A DNA stretch of 21,382 nt. Source: Acrasis kona. Lineage: Eukaryota; Heterolobosea; Eutetramitea; Acrasida; Acrasidae. The stretch covers positions 1 through 21,382 of the forward strand of contig JAOPGA020001497.1 of NCBI GenBank assembly GCA_026419775.2, written 5' to 3'. The translations under genes and the position numbers were made by a program. Shown here piece after piece: positions 7,301 through 16,167 of the stretch. Position 1 is the stretch's first letter, and each line of letters opens with the position of its first letter. The notes beneath the pieces are model-generated. The model was not told the origin of the DNA. It worked only from the letters and a program-made list of their open reading frames with translations, and searched no databases.

Positions 7301-9556
7301 ATTGGGTGATGCATGGGATGGGAAAATTTTGATGAAATGTGGTTTTTTGCAAGTGATGGTCACGTCGATTTGTTCGTGCGTTGGATCGGCTCCTTGTGAT
7401 GGTACCTTGTGTTTGATTTTAAATGTAATCACGTGGGGCGCATGATCATCGTGATGACCGCATGAAATCAAAAATGAATTTTGATGTGGTTGTTTGATTT
7501 GTAAATGGTGATGAGATGGATCGAAATGATGGAATGTAATTTGCGAATGGTCATTAGTCGAAATGAATGATTTTGGCCATGGTTTGGGACCACCCGTAAT
7601 GTTCACCAATACGCTCGATCCTTCGGCAACGCTCAGTTCTTGTCCTGGAGATGCAATTAATTTTGGATAAGCAGCGATGCTAGTCTGGCTCGTTATTTTA
7701 TCGTATTGGACTCGAACGCGAGTGAATCCTTCTCGAATGGCCATAAATGTTTGACTGTCGTTTGATGTTGGATCGTCGTGGGAGAAGAATTCAGAATCCA
7801 AAACGGTCCATTTCAAAGGTAAGCTGCTCGTGTCCGAAAATGAATTTCCTTTCGAGTCCTTGATGTGAATGTTTAATGTGAGATCGGATCCGATGCGTGC
7901 TTCTCTTGGACCAGGCGTGAATTCTAATGAGGACGGGATGCCCACCGCTACTTTGATGGAATCCAAATTGTAAACATTTTTCGAATCAATCACGATGAGT
8001 TGATCGTGAGTGGGTTCGCTTCCGGTTCTTAATGTGTTTTGATCAATGATGCGCATTCCTCCATCATCTTGTTCTAGGATGAAACTGTAATGTCCGCTTC
8101 CTCCGTTGACTTGTGGTTTGTAGGTTGATTGGATGGGTAGGTATAGTGGACCATTCAAATGAACGGGTTTGTCGACGATGAGAGGTACTAATGTTTGTAT
8201 AATGTGACGATCGGTGACGGAAGTACGTTTCTTGGAATGATGTAATGACACCATGAGAGAGGTCGGTCCCGTTCTTGATAGTGCGTCCAAGAAGAAGACT
8301 TCGTTCTTAATGTTCGTAATGTCTCTTCTGATCTTGACTAGGTGTCCATCTTGAGCATGTTCTTCTTGTATTTTGTATTCGTAATCATTGGTCACTGTGA
8401 TTTCTTGATCCAAATCATCGTACAATGTAACTTTTACGTGGTAGCTAACGTCAGTGATCAATCGATGTAAATTATCATCGATATGTAGGGTCAAGTCTTC
8501 TTTGTGTGCATTTCTAACCAACATTAAAAGACGAATCATTCTTTCGTGTTGAGCAGAGTCATGGGGAACGATTTTTACTTCGATTCTTTTTGGCGTTACA
8601 ACTTCAATGCTTCCTCTGGCTTCGTTGATGGCTAGTGCATTATCGCTTGCGACCACATCCGATCGACCAACGGTTGATCCTGCTTCAAAATGTCCGTTGC
8701 TTCTTACTGAACCAACGGCCTTGTTACTTAGGCTCCATGTGTATTTTTGGTTGGGCATGGGAATGTGGATTTGCTTCTTGTCTTCTACTCTGTAGAGTTC
8801 ATAGTCAATGGTACTGAATGGAAGTATGCGCAGGTGAGCAGATGGTTTTATTAAAAAGTTATCAACGACATTGAGGACGACTCTGTCTGAGATGGTAATG
8901 TCTCTGGTCAGTGTCACACTAACGGGTGCGTGTCCGACATGAATTCCTTTGACTGCGACTTGATGTGTATTTTCATCTTCATTCTTGTGTGGAGCGTCTT
9001 GGTCGATGGTCATGTTCACACTGCTTAATTTCTCAAACTTGATGATGGGACCCGTGGTATCGTCGGTTTTTCTCCACGTGAAACCTAAACCTGCGACGCT
9101 TGTAAACACATTTCCCTCTTCGTCATATGCTTGAACGTGAAGGGTTTCTACTTCTCCGACAACTAATTTTCTAATTGTGGTTTGTAGTTTAATGTTATTG
9201 ATCAGATCAATAAAAACTTCGCATGAAAGCTTAGAGCTACCGTGTTGAGCAGTAATTGTTGCAGTTTGTCTTGAAAAATCAGAATTTGATACAGGAAGTA
9301 CCTGCGCCAAGCGAGTACATCCGGATGAAGCACCCTCTCCAAAAGGTATCACTTTAACGACGGAGGGATATGATGACTTCCAATGGAAACAAGGTGCGCC
9401 AGTTGCTTTGAGAACGTAACCTTCTTTTGTGTGCCAGTCGAGGAGTACATTGACTTTACTTAATGTTGGCTTTTCTTGTGCGTTAATAAATATTATATGT
9501 GCGATTAGTAGCGTGATTGAGGCCAAACATCTCAACGCGCTTTTATTGATCATCAT
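4388..9556 (-). CDS. NUP210: Nuclear pore membrane glycoprotein 210 (gp210)
   Basis: This 1,722-residue single-exon protein (human about 1,890) is the integral membrane nucleoporin of the pore's lumenal ring. Residues 1-26 are a signal peptide (ITLLIAHIIFINAQ). The opening (VNVLLDWHTKEGYVLKA, then GAPCFHWKSSYPSVVKV) and FIDLINNIKL...LHVQAYDEEGNVF...LGFTW match the conserved N-terminal gp210 pattern (C..W.S..P.V, DLI..I, A.D.EGN.F..L.GL.F.W). The middle is a long series of Ig-like/BIG2-type repeats (for example SQIASVDQEGLVTAHSIGHT). A single C-terminal membrane segment (MLPIMLFATVMATLLGYVI, about 1637-1655) is followed by a ~67-residue tail that would face the pore. The middle is unusually rich in Ser, Asn, His and Gln. 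ATG codons at 9551-9556 give MM. Divergent from syntaxin by 83 bp. Confidence 0.92.
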   Translation of the reverse strand: MMINKSALRCLASITLLIAHIIFINAQEKPTLSKVNVLLDWHTKEGYVLKATGAPCFHWKSSYPSVVKVIPFGEGASSGCTRLAQVLPVSNSDFSRQTATITAQHGSSKLSCEVFIDLINNIKLQTTIRKLVVGEVETLHVQAYDEEGNVFTSVAGLGFTWRKTDDTTGPIIKFEKLSSVNMTIDQDAPHKNEDENTHQVAVKGIHVGHAPVSVTLTRDITISDRVVLNVVDNFLIKPSAHLRILPFSTIDYELYRVEDKKQIHIPMPNQKYTWSLSNKAVGSVRSNGHFEAGSTVGRSDVVASDNALAINEARGSIEVVTPKRIEVKIVPHDSAQHERMIRLLMLVRNAHKEDLTLHIDDNLHRLITDVSYHVKVTLYDDLDQEITVTNDYEYKIQEEHAQDGHLVKIRRDITNIKNEVFFLDALSRTGPTSLMVSLHHSKKRTSVTDRHIIQTLVPLIVDKPVHLNGPLYLPIQSTYKPQVNGGSGHYSFILEQDDGGMRIIDQNTLRTGSEPTHDQLIVIDSKNVYNLDSIKVAVGIPSSLEFTPGPREARIGSDLTLNIHIKDSKGNSFSDTSSLPLKWTVLDSEFFSHDDPTSNDSQTFMAIREGFTRVRVQYDKITSQTSIAAYPKLIASPGQELSVAEGSSVLVNITGGPKPWPKSFISTNDHSQITFHHFDPSHHHLQIKQPHQNSFLISCGHHDDHAPHVITFKIKHKVPSQGADPTHEQIDVTITCKKPHFIKIFPSHASPNWTGDKWYTKSKSNVPLRAILYDSQMNSLHSENPTRKYNWSIQGSDASLIDSNQSNHINVQINQDARSDSTVTVASGNLRDSLKLVVTQPLSVYPTHSVILPDSSIQIQARGGSGTFKFQTNDTLIGSIENQSGDQITVHALEQGQVTIHVIDSITNELVKSIIRISDVSKVYIQGDQFVQIGNSILLNVSATTDRNDQISHDAIKGAQITTRDFEMISIDPIGNSFKITGNKPGVISVTPSALDAKSKRIIGTSHSIQIYEPLRASPEQLLLVQGASRQVHVMGGPKSRSTIYQFASGDSQIASVDQEGLVTAHSIGHTDLIVSCQLPNSNQLLASVKIQIHVVKITGIKSSHPSVTLNTNESLPIHIYATSTHGQLSPMSLQSNRIRIHYNVDDSDLISTSTTNQLNCTSIHVYSKHVTGITQINIKLQMSDFESFETIVMISVVEPIYYTKNCKKSTLVAMSNSWFHLSTNYDSSHSNVKFSIAQSDQYQPAIESVSSSSGLIRTSSSSSSNTERVTVVLAQELLNSQITGTQIILKSIDTLSPFDSKHQQAIQVGAGATINVPFVAKDLLGNAFVSTNGMELPSISFSKIHICDAKVIKSASFDPSDLNLEISGKNVGSVLLEIKTNASKHAYYLMVQVSSAIEPSHISSSSNQANQLLIGDVVNFKLDSQHVVRDGKWSTDQPSVMTIDSQSGKAICKQSGNVEVNYRGDDSNHKMSLFINQINNAKLSPKHSVLGKGDHQVPVVLYDARGRKVELESNDALISRNSKIKCLLSLGGNSFNSKVSNDVGSVTVLKNDVANKNNCLLRVQPRGDGGRMDVDVAVQIENDSASGIPPVTIRPSSGVISIDTSKNIGTFGGEKSRGGSSTKGGDGGGDDENVKMLPIMLFATVMATLLGYVIKNLMSGESSVSNVRMAHVSGPSHVIDHTNQDDRHYLAHDNFHHSQDSVFRNAKLVRREQQSSLRYQK

Positions 9557-9639
9557 TCAACCTGTTGAGGTTTTTCACAAATTGTTTACAATATAATAAG
9601 GTTGACCTCAATTTGTATAACTCTAACGGCCAAGCTACG
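9557..9639. promoter_or_regulatory. 83-bp divergent promoter between NUP210 and syntaxin
   Basis: Only 83 bp separate the two start codons. The minus strand holds an AT-rich TTATTATATTG stretch near 9589-9600 that could serve NUP210. No clear TATA is visible for syntaxin. Both core promoters and both 5' UTRs must fit here or overlap the neighbouring coding sequence. Confidence 0.6.
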
Positions 9640-10675
9640 ATGCCTGTAAACCGCCTCAAGGAGCTGAAGGTTCGATAAATAAACTTGCGTATTTTTAAAA
9701 TTAGTTTAGGCCACTAGGTATGATTCTGGGAATGACTTGGATAATATAGAACTCCAAGAGAATTTAAAAGATCTAGAACTTCAAACACCAGAAGATAGTG
9801 TTCCAGAAGACTCTAAATTTGTTGACACTTTTTACGCGGAGGTTGGAGTTGTTAGACATTTGCTGGACGATATCGACACCAATGTGAACGCTCTAGAAAA
9901 GACCTATACAAAGTCTTTTACTAGCATAAAGAACGAGAAGAGAGTACAAGAAAATAAGAACAAAATAGATGAACTTACCGAAAGAATAAATTCAGCCTTG
10001 AAGGACTGCAAAGAAAGGCTAAACCTAATGGCACAACAAAATAAAGAATTAAATCAAGAGAATTCTAGAAGCGCAGAGGTTCGTCTAAGAGAAAATCAAC
10101 ACACCCAACTTGCGAATGCCATGTTGAAATCGGTTGCCACATACAACGAAGTGCAGGCCGAATGCAAGAAAAAGTACGAGGAGACATTGATCCGTCAGGT
10201 TAAAGTGGCAGCTGGTGACCAAATTACAGAGGCTGAAGCAGAGCACATGGTGCACTCGGGACAAATCCAGGAAGGAAACATTTTCATGAACAAACTTTTG
10301 GACATAAAAAAACATACCGCCACCGGACATACTGTCACAACATATGAAGCCGAAACCAAGGAAACCCTAGAGGATTTAAAACGCCTCGAGAGTTCCATGA
10401 ACGAGCTGCAAGAAATGTTCCAAGATCTACACACAATGATCATGATGCAAGGAGACTTGCTGGACAACATTGAAATCAATGTTGAAAAGAGCATAGACTA
10501 CATGGAAAAAGGAATAGAAAACATCAAAAGTGCGAAAAAGTATGGAAACAAATCCAGAAAATTAAATGTTGCATCATCATGTTGGTGGTGGATCGGTATA
10601 GTGGTGGCTATTGCTATCGTTTTGGCTGTTGTTTTAGGAGCTGGATTTGGAACCAGATGGGGACAAATTGGTTAA
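9640..10675 (+). CDS. Syntaxin (Qa-SNARE, plasma-membrane type), two exons
   Basis: Qa-SNAREs of this type pair with partner SNAREs to fuse secretory vesicles with the plasma membrane. The long frame alone has no usable ATG. Exon 1 (9640-9669) encodes MPVNRLKELK and splices to GCC ACT AGG at 9710, giving 331 residues with the N-terminal D/N-R-x-x-EL motif of syntaxins. Residues ~47-170 form the Habc coiled bundle (SKFVDTFYAEVGVVRHLLDD). HMVHSGQ marks the linker. The SNARE motif spans ~224-284 (SMNELQEMFQDLHTMIMMQ, then GDLLDNIEINVE), with Gln257 as the ionic zero-layer Q. The C-terminus is a membrane anchor (WWWIGIVVAIAIVLAVVLGAGFG, about 302-324) with a seven-residue lumenal tail. It converges on XPO6, with 30 bp between stops. 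Confidence 0.92.
9670..9709 (+). other. Syntaxin intron (40 nt)
   Basis: The donor is AAG|GTTCGA and the acceptor is GTTTAG|GCC; phase 0. It is AT-rich. An alternative donor, GTAAAC at 9646, would also keep frame but leaves only MP from exon 1 and loses the syntaxin-like RLKELK, so it is less likely. The earlier AG at 9703-9704 leads to a stop. Confidence 0.8.
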
Positions 10676-10701
10676 AATACCTGAGTTCATAATACAAAAA
10701 T

Positions 10702-10707
10702 TTTATT
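10702..10707 (-). terminator. XPO6: AATAAA overlapping the XPO6 stop codon
   Basis: The minus strand reads GTA TAA TAAAATTTT. The AATAAA begins inside the TAA stop (10706-10708). The spacer to the convergent syntaxin stop is 30 bp. Confidence 0.5.
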
Positions 10708-13700
10708 ATACGACATTAGAACTTTCTTTTATGGTGTTCATCTTGACGTGGTAGCAGTAATCGTTAATAAAGTTTCCAAATGCCTTTGTGTGCGTACTAT
10801 GGTTTGCGCTCTTGTGGTCATCATCTTCTATCAACAAAGTTCTTAGTGATGATGCCTGGTCATCTCTTAACCCACCTTCTTTAAGGAATGAAGGCAAGTA
10901 GATATCCTCAAATGACTTCCACTTTGGATTTGAATCATTCTTTCCTCCACAAACTTCAAACAATAGAGAAATCACTTCATCATCAAGCGAAGCGCATCTC
11001 CGAGTAAATCAAGAGTTGAAGTAGTGCGAGAAGGAAGCGAGGATACAACATTTCGACAAATTGTCTAGTCTCAAACATTTTATGACTATGATTCAAAGTT
11101 AACAAGAAGGAGATGTTCTCTCTAAGAGAATCAAAGTTTAAAAGTACGAGAGGTGGTTGAAGAGAGTACAAGAAACTTTCCATTACAGAACAAAAATCAG
11201 ACAAACTTTGTGGAGAGCACGGAACTTGTTCTCTTGAAAAAGTAGGGCCATCATCCTCCAAATCTTCGTCTTCCTCATCTTCCTCCTCCTCTTCTTCGTC
11301 ATCATAGTTTGGTCTCTCCTGTTTATAGAAATATTCCCATCCATACTCCAGAACAGTATTTAATAAGGCATAATACAAGGGTAGTAGATCAAGAGCAAAA
11401 TAAGACATTTCAGCGTCGCTCGCCAACGCTTGAATGAGAGGATAGAAACGATCCCTACACATTCTAACAGTTTTTTCTTTACTTGTATCATCGGCTTCAG
11501 CCTCTTCATTTATTACTTTTAATAGTTTTAAAAATCTCTGATATCAAAAATACTTCCTTCTGTGCTGGAACACCAACTTTGCAACAACGCGGTGCCGTTT
11601 GGAGCGAACAATGTGCCATACAAAACATTTACAATGGAGTTCAAGAAATCAGTTCCCTCCGAATAAAGTCCAGAGTCCAAACTAGAAGAAACAAATTCAA
11701 AAGCACTGCCTGCAATTTTTGCATCTGGAGATTGCATCAAGGAAGGAACCATCTGAAGAGCAGGACTGCTTGCTTCAATTACTTTATTCCACTCGTCGTC
11801 TTCATTATCTAGGTATTGGCCCGCAATCGTTATGACTTTGGAACCTAACTTCAAGAAACGAACGGCCTGAGTAGCATCCTTCTTGTTGACGGCATTGATG
11901 AATGGATTGATTACAACAGGAACAAGGAAATCACCACAAAGAGTATTTTCTTCACATTTAAAGACTGCAACAGAAGAATACAATTTATCAATTAACTCCT
12001 CATGTTCTTTGTATTTTGTAACGAACATTTCGGAAAAAGAAAACAAATTCTTAAACAAGTCATTTTGAAGAGATGCACAATCTTTCAAGTACTTGAATTC
12101 AATTTCACAACACAATCTATGAATGGCACTCAATGCCGATTTGCAAATTTCAAAAGATTTTGCATTCATCATGGTGGTGGTGGCCATACAAATTAAAGAA
12201 TTTATTAATTGTTTAAAAAAAGATTCGAACTGATTTGGAACTTGACCAGAAATCATGACCAAAATCTCCGCACAAGCAGCATAACACTCCACGCATACAA
12301 AAGAATCATCATTGCTACCAATATTGATCAAATCAGTGACCACCTTGAATGCATGTTCGCCAAATTCATCAAATTCGCCACTCGCGAAACTAGCTATACG
12401 GTGATAAACTCTCACGAGGAATCGTAAATCACATCGTACGGCCCAATCTTGCTTCGTTTCGAAAAACATTCGAGTTACATTTGTGAAATTTTCGTAAATT
12501 TCGGATAATGCTTTTTTTTGATAAATGGCAACCATGGCCTCTATCAATTCCAAACAATGTTCTTGATGGATTTCGAGTTCGGAATGACCTCTTTTTTTCG
12601 AATCAAAATTCAATTGTGTCACGAAAACATCATGACCGCTCTTGTATTGAGCAAATCGTAACGCCTTCTTCAAAACGCTCGATAAACCAATTTCACATTC
12701 GTCAATTAAGGATGGACGATGATCATCTTCCATGAGAGATTGTAAAAAATACATGAACGTGATCCAAGTATCTAATAACGAGGTATATTGTTCGGAATCA
12801 ATTTGTACGAATGTGAATCGATACATTTGAGATAATAATGCATGGATCGGAATTCGATCGGAATGATTGGGGAGATGAACTTGGACGATCGTGTGTAGAC
12901 AATTACTGATGGTTTCAATGTAATGTGAATCCAAATCTTGATTCGATTTTTTTGTAATGGAATCCATCAGGTACATTACAATTTCGAATATTTGCATCAA
13001 AAGATTCACATCAAGATTTTCCAACGAAAGTAATTGATTGAGGCATTTGATTGCATAAAGTGCAATTTGTTGATTTGAATGTCGAGAATCATTTGTGCTG
13101 ATGGATGCATAATGGAACAAGGTAGTTGCCAACGAGTTGTAATTTGCATCTTTGCTCAAATCGACCCAACTCGCGTACTGATCCAAAACTTCCAAACATG
13201 CGCATGCGACGCTCGAGAGATGTGATTGGCTCGAGAAGAATGAATTGTTGCTCGAGTGTTGTTGGTAGAGATTCGAAAGTAATGATTCGATCACGTTGAA
13301 TATGGATTTGATTTGATTGGTTAAATGTTTTTTTAATTCTTTTTTACGAATGGTCGGTAAATCATTTCTGTCATCAATGACCTCTTCTGATAACATTTTT
13401 AAAATGTTGAGCCCTACTAATACCGTGTCGGCATTAGAACATAATTTGAAAATGGCATCCATTAGTTCGGGGAATTGTGAGGGCCATTCGACTTTTGCAA
13501 TCTCTACAATGATGGAGCACATTTTGTTCATGATTGGTTGTTGAAGGGATGTGACTTTTGTTGATTCGAAAAGAATGTTTTTGATTTGAATTTTCGACTG
13601 TGCGTCAATTTTCGATATCCAATACTCTCTGTCCCTTACGCATTCTAATAAGATGGACAGTGAAAACCACTGTACGAAGAATGCGTTGGGCTCTTTTGAA

Positions 13701-13887
13701 TGAATTGAATTTGAAAGTAATAATAAACCATGTTGATATCTGAGATCTCCAGAGTAGCGTTCTGAAAGCCACTTTTCTAATTAAAGTTAACATTCAACAT
13801 TTAGTTTTACTTACGTATGCTCAAACGTTTGTTTTGATCGGTGTGGGTGTAGAACTCATGTAAAATGTTGCTTAACTCGGTATCCAT
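10706..13887 (-). CDS. XPO6: Exportin-6 (karyopherin-beta), three exons, apparent +1 shift near the 3' end
   Basis: Exportin-6 carries profilin-actin out of the nucleus with Ran-GTP. Exons are 13887-13815, 13776-11554 and 11515-10706, giving 1,034 residues if one base is skipped at 10985 (human about 1,125). The N-terminus (MDTELSNILHEFYTHTDQNK, then KWLSERYSGDLRYQ) is the expected importin-beta-like opening. NKMCSIIVEIAKVEWPSQF, then LVGLNILKMLSEEV, then RKKELKKHLTNQI is strikingly like the XPO6 series NKLCKVIVDIGRQDWP / LGLIMLKTTSEEL / RKEELRKLL; this distinguishes it from CRM1. Near the C-terminus an acidic run (NYDDEEEEEEDEEDEDLEDD) interrupts helical repeats. QFVEMLYPRFLLALLQLLIY and SFEDIYLPSFL also fit XPO6. 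At 10983-10985 the frame meets GCT TGA, and the remaining 92 codons lie in the +1 frame. Confidence 0.88.
11516..11553 (-). other. XPO6: XPO6 intron 2 (38 nt)
   Basis: The donor is GAAGGAA|GTATTT and the acceptor is ATTAAAAG|TAATAAAT. Phase 1: the join reads STEG-IINEEAEADDTSKEK and continues in the downstream frame. The unspliced frame ends at TAA inside the intron. Confidence 0.82.
13777..13814 (-). other. XPO6: XPO6 intron 1 (38 nt)
   Basis: The donor is GTAAGT after codon 24 and the acceptor is TTTAATTAG. Phase 1: C plus AA gives Gln, then KWLSERYSG. TTAAC near the 3' end is a possible branch site. Without it the frame has no start codon for the conserved N-terminus. Confidence 0.88.
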
Positions 13888-14151
13888 CACGTTTTAACAG
13901 TATGTTAGGTTGACTACTTTTGTAAGGAGAGTTTGTCACTGGAACTTGTCAAGCAGAGATAACATTTAGAAATCGTATGTTTCGAATTGTAAAAAGCGAT
14001 TGGGCGAAAGATGTTTACATTATTACATATCCATATTTGATGATGTAGTTCTTTCAATTGAATCGTACTCCGATCGGAGCACCAGAAAATTTCGGAGTTC
14101 GAAGCCCATAAAAAATTTTTTTGGTATCGTGACAACAATAAAATAATCAGA
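13888..14151. promoter_or_regulatory. Divergent promoter region between XPO6 and the M13 peptidase
   Basis: This 264-bp spacer holds no gene. On the plus side CCATAAAAAATT (14106-14117) sits 35-46 bp upstream of the peptidase ATG and is a good TATA-like element. No clear TATA is seen for XPO6. The minus-strand open frame over 13914-14234 has no coding signs and crosses the peptidase signal peptide. Confidence 0.55.
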
Positions 14152-16167
14152 ATGAACACGTTGATTGTATTGTCAGCACTCATATTATCAATTACCCAAG
14201 TGCTTTGTGTTAGTATTAAAGTCTCCGCGCACAACGACTTTGCACAGAAGGTTCGAAGTGCGATGGACTTCTCAGTTGATCCATGCGAAGATTTCTATCA
14301 GTATGCTTGTGGAGGTTGGATCAAAAACACTACTATGACAGACGATAAGAGTATACTAGTAATGGCCGATGATGCAATTGTGGAAGCCAGCAAACAATTT
14401 TATAACAAACTATTCTCGGACACATCTAAACTAGATACCAAACTTGCTTCTTTCTGGACCTCATGTATGAATGAAGGAGAGATTGAAAGTAAACAACACC
14501 AACAGTTATTATATCATACTATTCAAGAAATAAACTCAATAGCTTCTTCGTTCCCCCAATCACTTTTCAAAGTGATGGGTAAATTACACCAGAGTCGTTA
14601 CGATGTGTTATTCAACTTAGATGTCTCTGTGGACTCTAAGATTCCTGAACAATATCTTGCACAACTTAGTCAAAGCGGGTTGCAATTACCTGATAAGAGT
14701 TATTATCAAGATACTGAGACCGTTGATCGCTACACCATACATATCAAAAATATGTTCGACTTGTATTCCTTGGATAACGCCCATGACAGGGCAGTAAGGG
14801 TGATTGCGTTTGAAAAACATCTGGCATCCATTACAATCGATAATGATGAGCTCCGTGACCCGATAAAGACTTTTAATAAAATGTCAGTAGAGGAGCTAAA
14901 AGTAAATACACCAAGTATCCATTGGGAAGATTACTTTGTTTCTGTTGGTATTAATATTAGTGAAGTAAATGTCATAACACCCAAATACTTCAAATCACTT
15001 GACAAAATATTTACAAACAAGACATTGACCCCACAACATTATATTGACTACCTTCTATTCTCAGTAATACACTCTACGTCATCTTATATGAACAAAGTCG
15101 TTAATCAAGAAACTTTCGAGTTTTATGGAAAGTTTCTCAGTGGTGCAAAAGTGCAACTTGAGCGCAAGGTCGTATGTATAAAGTCCACTGACGAGAGTCT
15201 CGGCATGCTTCTCTCAAAGTACTTTGTTGAAGGAATGTTTCCTGGGAAGAGCAAACAACAAGTCTCCAATCTTGTGGAGAAGCTCTTAATTCAGTACAAC
15301 AAGACTCTTTCAGAGGCTAAATGGATGGATGAAGCCACTCGAGAGAGGGCACTTAAAAAACTATCCCTATTCAGTGCAATGGTCGGACATCCCGACAAAT
15401 GGCCCACTTATGACTCTTTGCAAGTAGATTCTCATGAATACTTTACAAACAAGATGCAGGCAAGATTATATCAATGGAAAAACACAGTAAATAAAATAAA
15501 GAACAAGAAAGTAGATCATGAAGAGTGGCAGATGACTCCACAGACTATCAATGCATACTATGATCCAACACTCAACCAAATCGTATTTCCAGCTGGAATA
15601 CTACAAACACCCTTCTTCTCTAGTGAACAACCACTAGCCTACAACTACGGTGGTATAGGTTGTGCAATGGGCCATGAAATCTCTCATGGCTTTGACGACC
15701 AAGGTAGACTCTACGATGGAACTGGAAAGATGGAAGATTGGTGGACTCCAAAAGTAGCTTCCTTGTTCAAAGAAAAAGCAAAATGTTTATCAGACCAATA
15801 TTCACAGTTCGAGCCTCTTCCAGGTGTGTTTGTGAATGGTAATTTGACTTTAGGAGAGAATATTGCTGATAATGCTGGAACAAAGAGCGCTTATTTTGCG
15901 TACCGAGAAGCGGCTGGAAGTGACGCTGATGCGAAATCTGTAGTTCCGGAACTAACCAATTCCCAATTGTTTTATGTGGCTTATGCTCATAGTTGGTGTG
16001 GAAAGGAACGTGACCAAGTTATAAAAATGAGAGTAAAGACGGATGTACACTCTCCTCGAAAATATCGAGTAATTGGCGTTTTGCAAAATGATCCTTATTT
16101 TTCGAAACTGTACTCCTGCGCTCCAAAGTCATACATGAATCCCTCTAATAAATGTGTAGTCTTTTAA
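14152..16167 (+). CDS. Secreted M13 (neprilysin/ECE-type) zinc metallopeptidase
   Basis: This enzyme family cleaves short peptides on the amino side of hydrophobic residues, outside the cell. The 671-residue length suits the ectodomain of the family (human neprilysin about 750 with its anchor). The N-terminus MNTLIVLSALILSITQVLCV is a signal peptide, not a type II anchor, so secretion is expected. The M13 N domain is marked by DPCEDFYQYACGGWIKN. The catalytic domain has NAYYDPTLNQIVFPAGILQ, the zinc motif HEISH (508-512, Glu509 catalytic) followed by GFDDQGR, and the third ligand Glu569 in GENIADNAG with Asp573. The C-terminal part has YAHSWCGKER, SPRKYRVIGVLQNDPYF and the end KCVVF, matching the usual C.vW terminus with Phe in place of Trp. 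All expected catalytic residues are present and no intron is needed. The stop TAA at 16165 has no AATAAA nearby. Confidence 0.93.
   Translation: MNTLIVLSALILSITQVLCVSIKVSAHNDFAQKVRSAMDFSVDPCEDFYQYACGGWIKNTTMTDDKSILVMADDAIVEASKQFYNKLFSDTSKLDTKLASFWTSCMNEGEIESKQHQQLLYHTIQEINSIASSFPQSLFKVMGKLHQSRYDVLFNLDVSVDSKIPEQYLAQLSQSGLQLPDKSYYQDTETVDRYTIHIKNMFDLYSLDNAHDRAVRVIAFEKHLASITIDNDELRDPIKTFNKMSVEELKVNTPSIHWEDYFVSVGINISEVNVITPKYFKSLDKIFTNKTLTPQHYIDYLLFSVIHSTSSYMNKVVNQETFEFYGKFLSGAKVQLERKVVCIKSTDESLGMLLSKYFVEGMFPGKSKQQVSNLVEKLLIQYNKTLSEAKWMDEATRERALKKLSLFSAMVGHPDKWPTYDSLQVDSHEYFTNKMQARLYQWKNTVNKIKNKKVDHEEWQMTPQTINAYYDPTLNQIVFPAGILQTPFFSSEQPLAYNYGGIGCAMGHEISHGFDDQGRLYDGTGKMEDWWTPKVASLFKEKAKCLSDQYSQFEPLPGVFVNGNLTLGENIADNAGTKSAYFAYREAAGSDADAKSVVPELTNSQLFYVAYAHSWCGKERDQVIKMRVKTDVHSPRKYRVIGVLQNDPYFSKLYSCAPKSYMNPSNKCVVF

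Noticed and set aside
9646-9709. Alternative syntaxin intron with donor GTAAAC
   Set aside because: In frame, but it would remove the RLKELK segment that matches the syntaxin N-terminal motif.
10983-10985. TGA in exportin-6 read as selenocysteine
   Set aside because: The downstream conserved sequence is in a different frame, further TGA codons follow at once in the original frame, and no SECIS-like structure was seen in the 30-bp spacer beyond the gene.
10998-11046. 49-nt intron (GTATCC...CGGAG) to mend the exportin-6 frame
   Set aside because: It would restore frame but delete LYPRFLLALLQLLIY, which aligns with the XPO6 C-terminal helices; its acceptor context is also unlike the five good introns.
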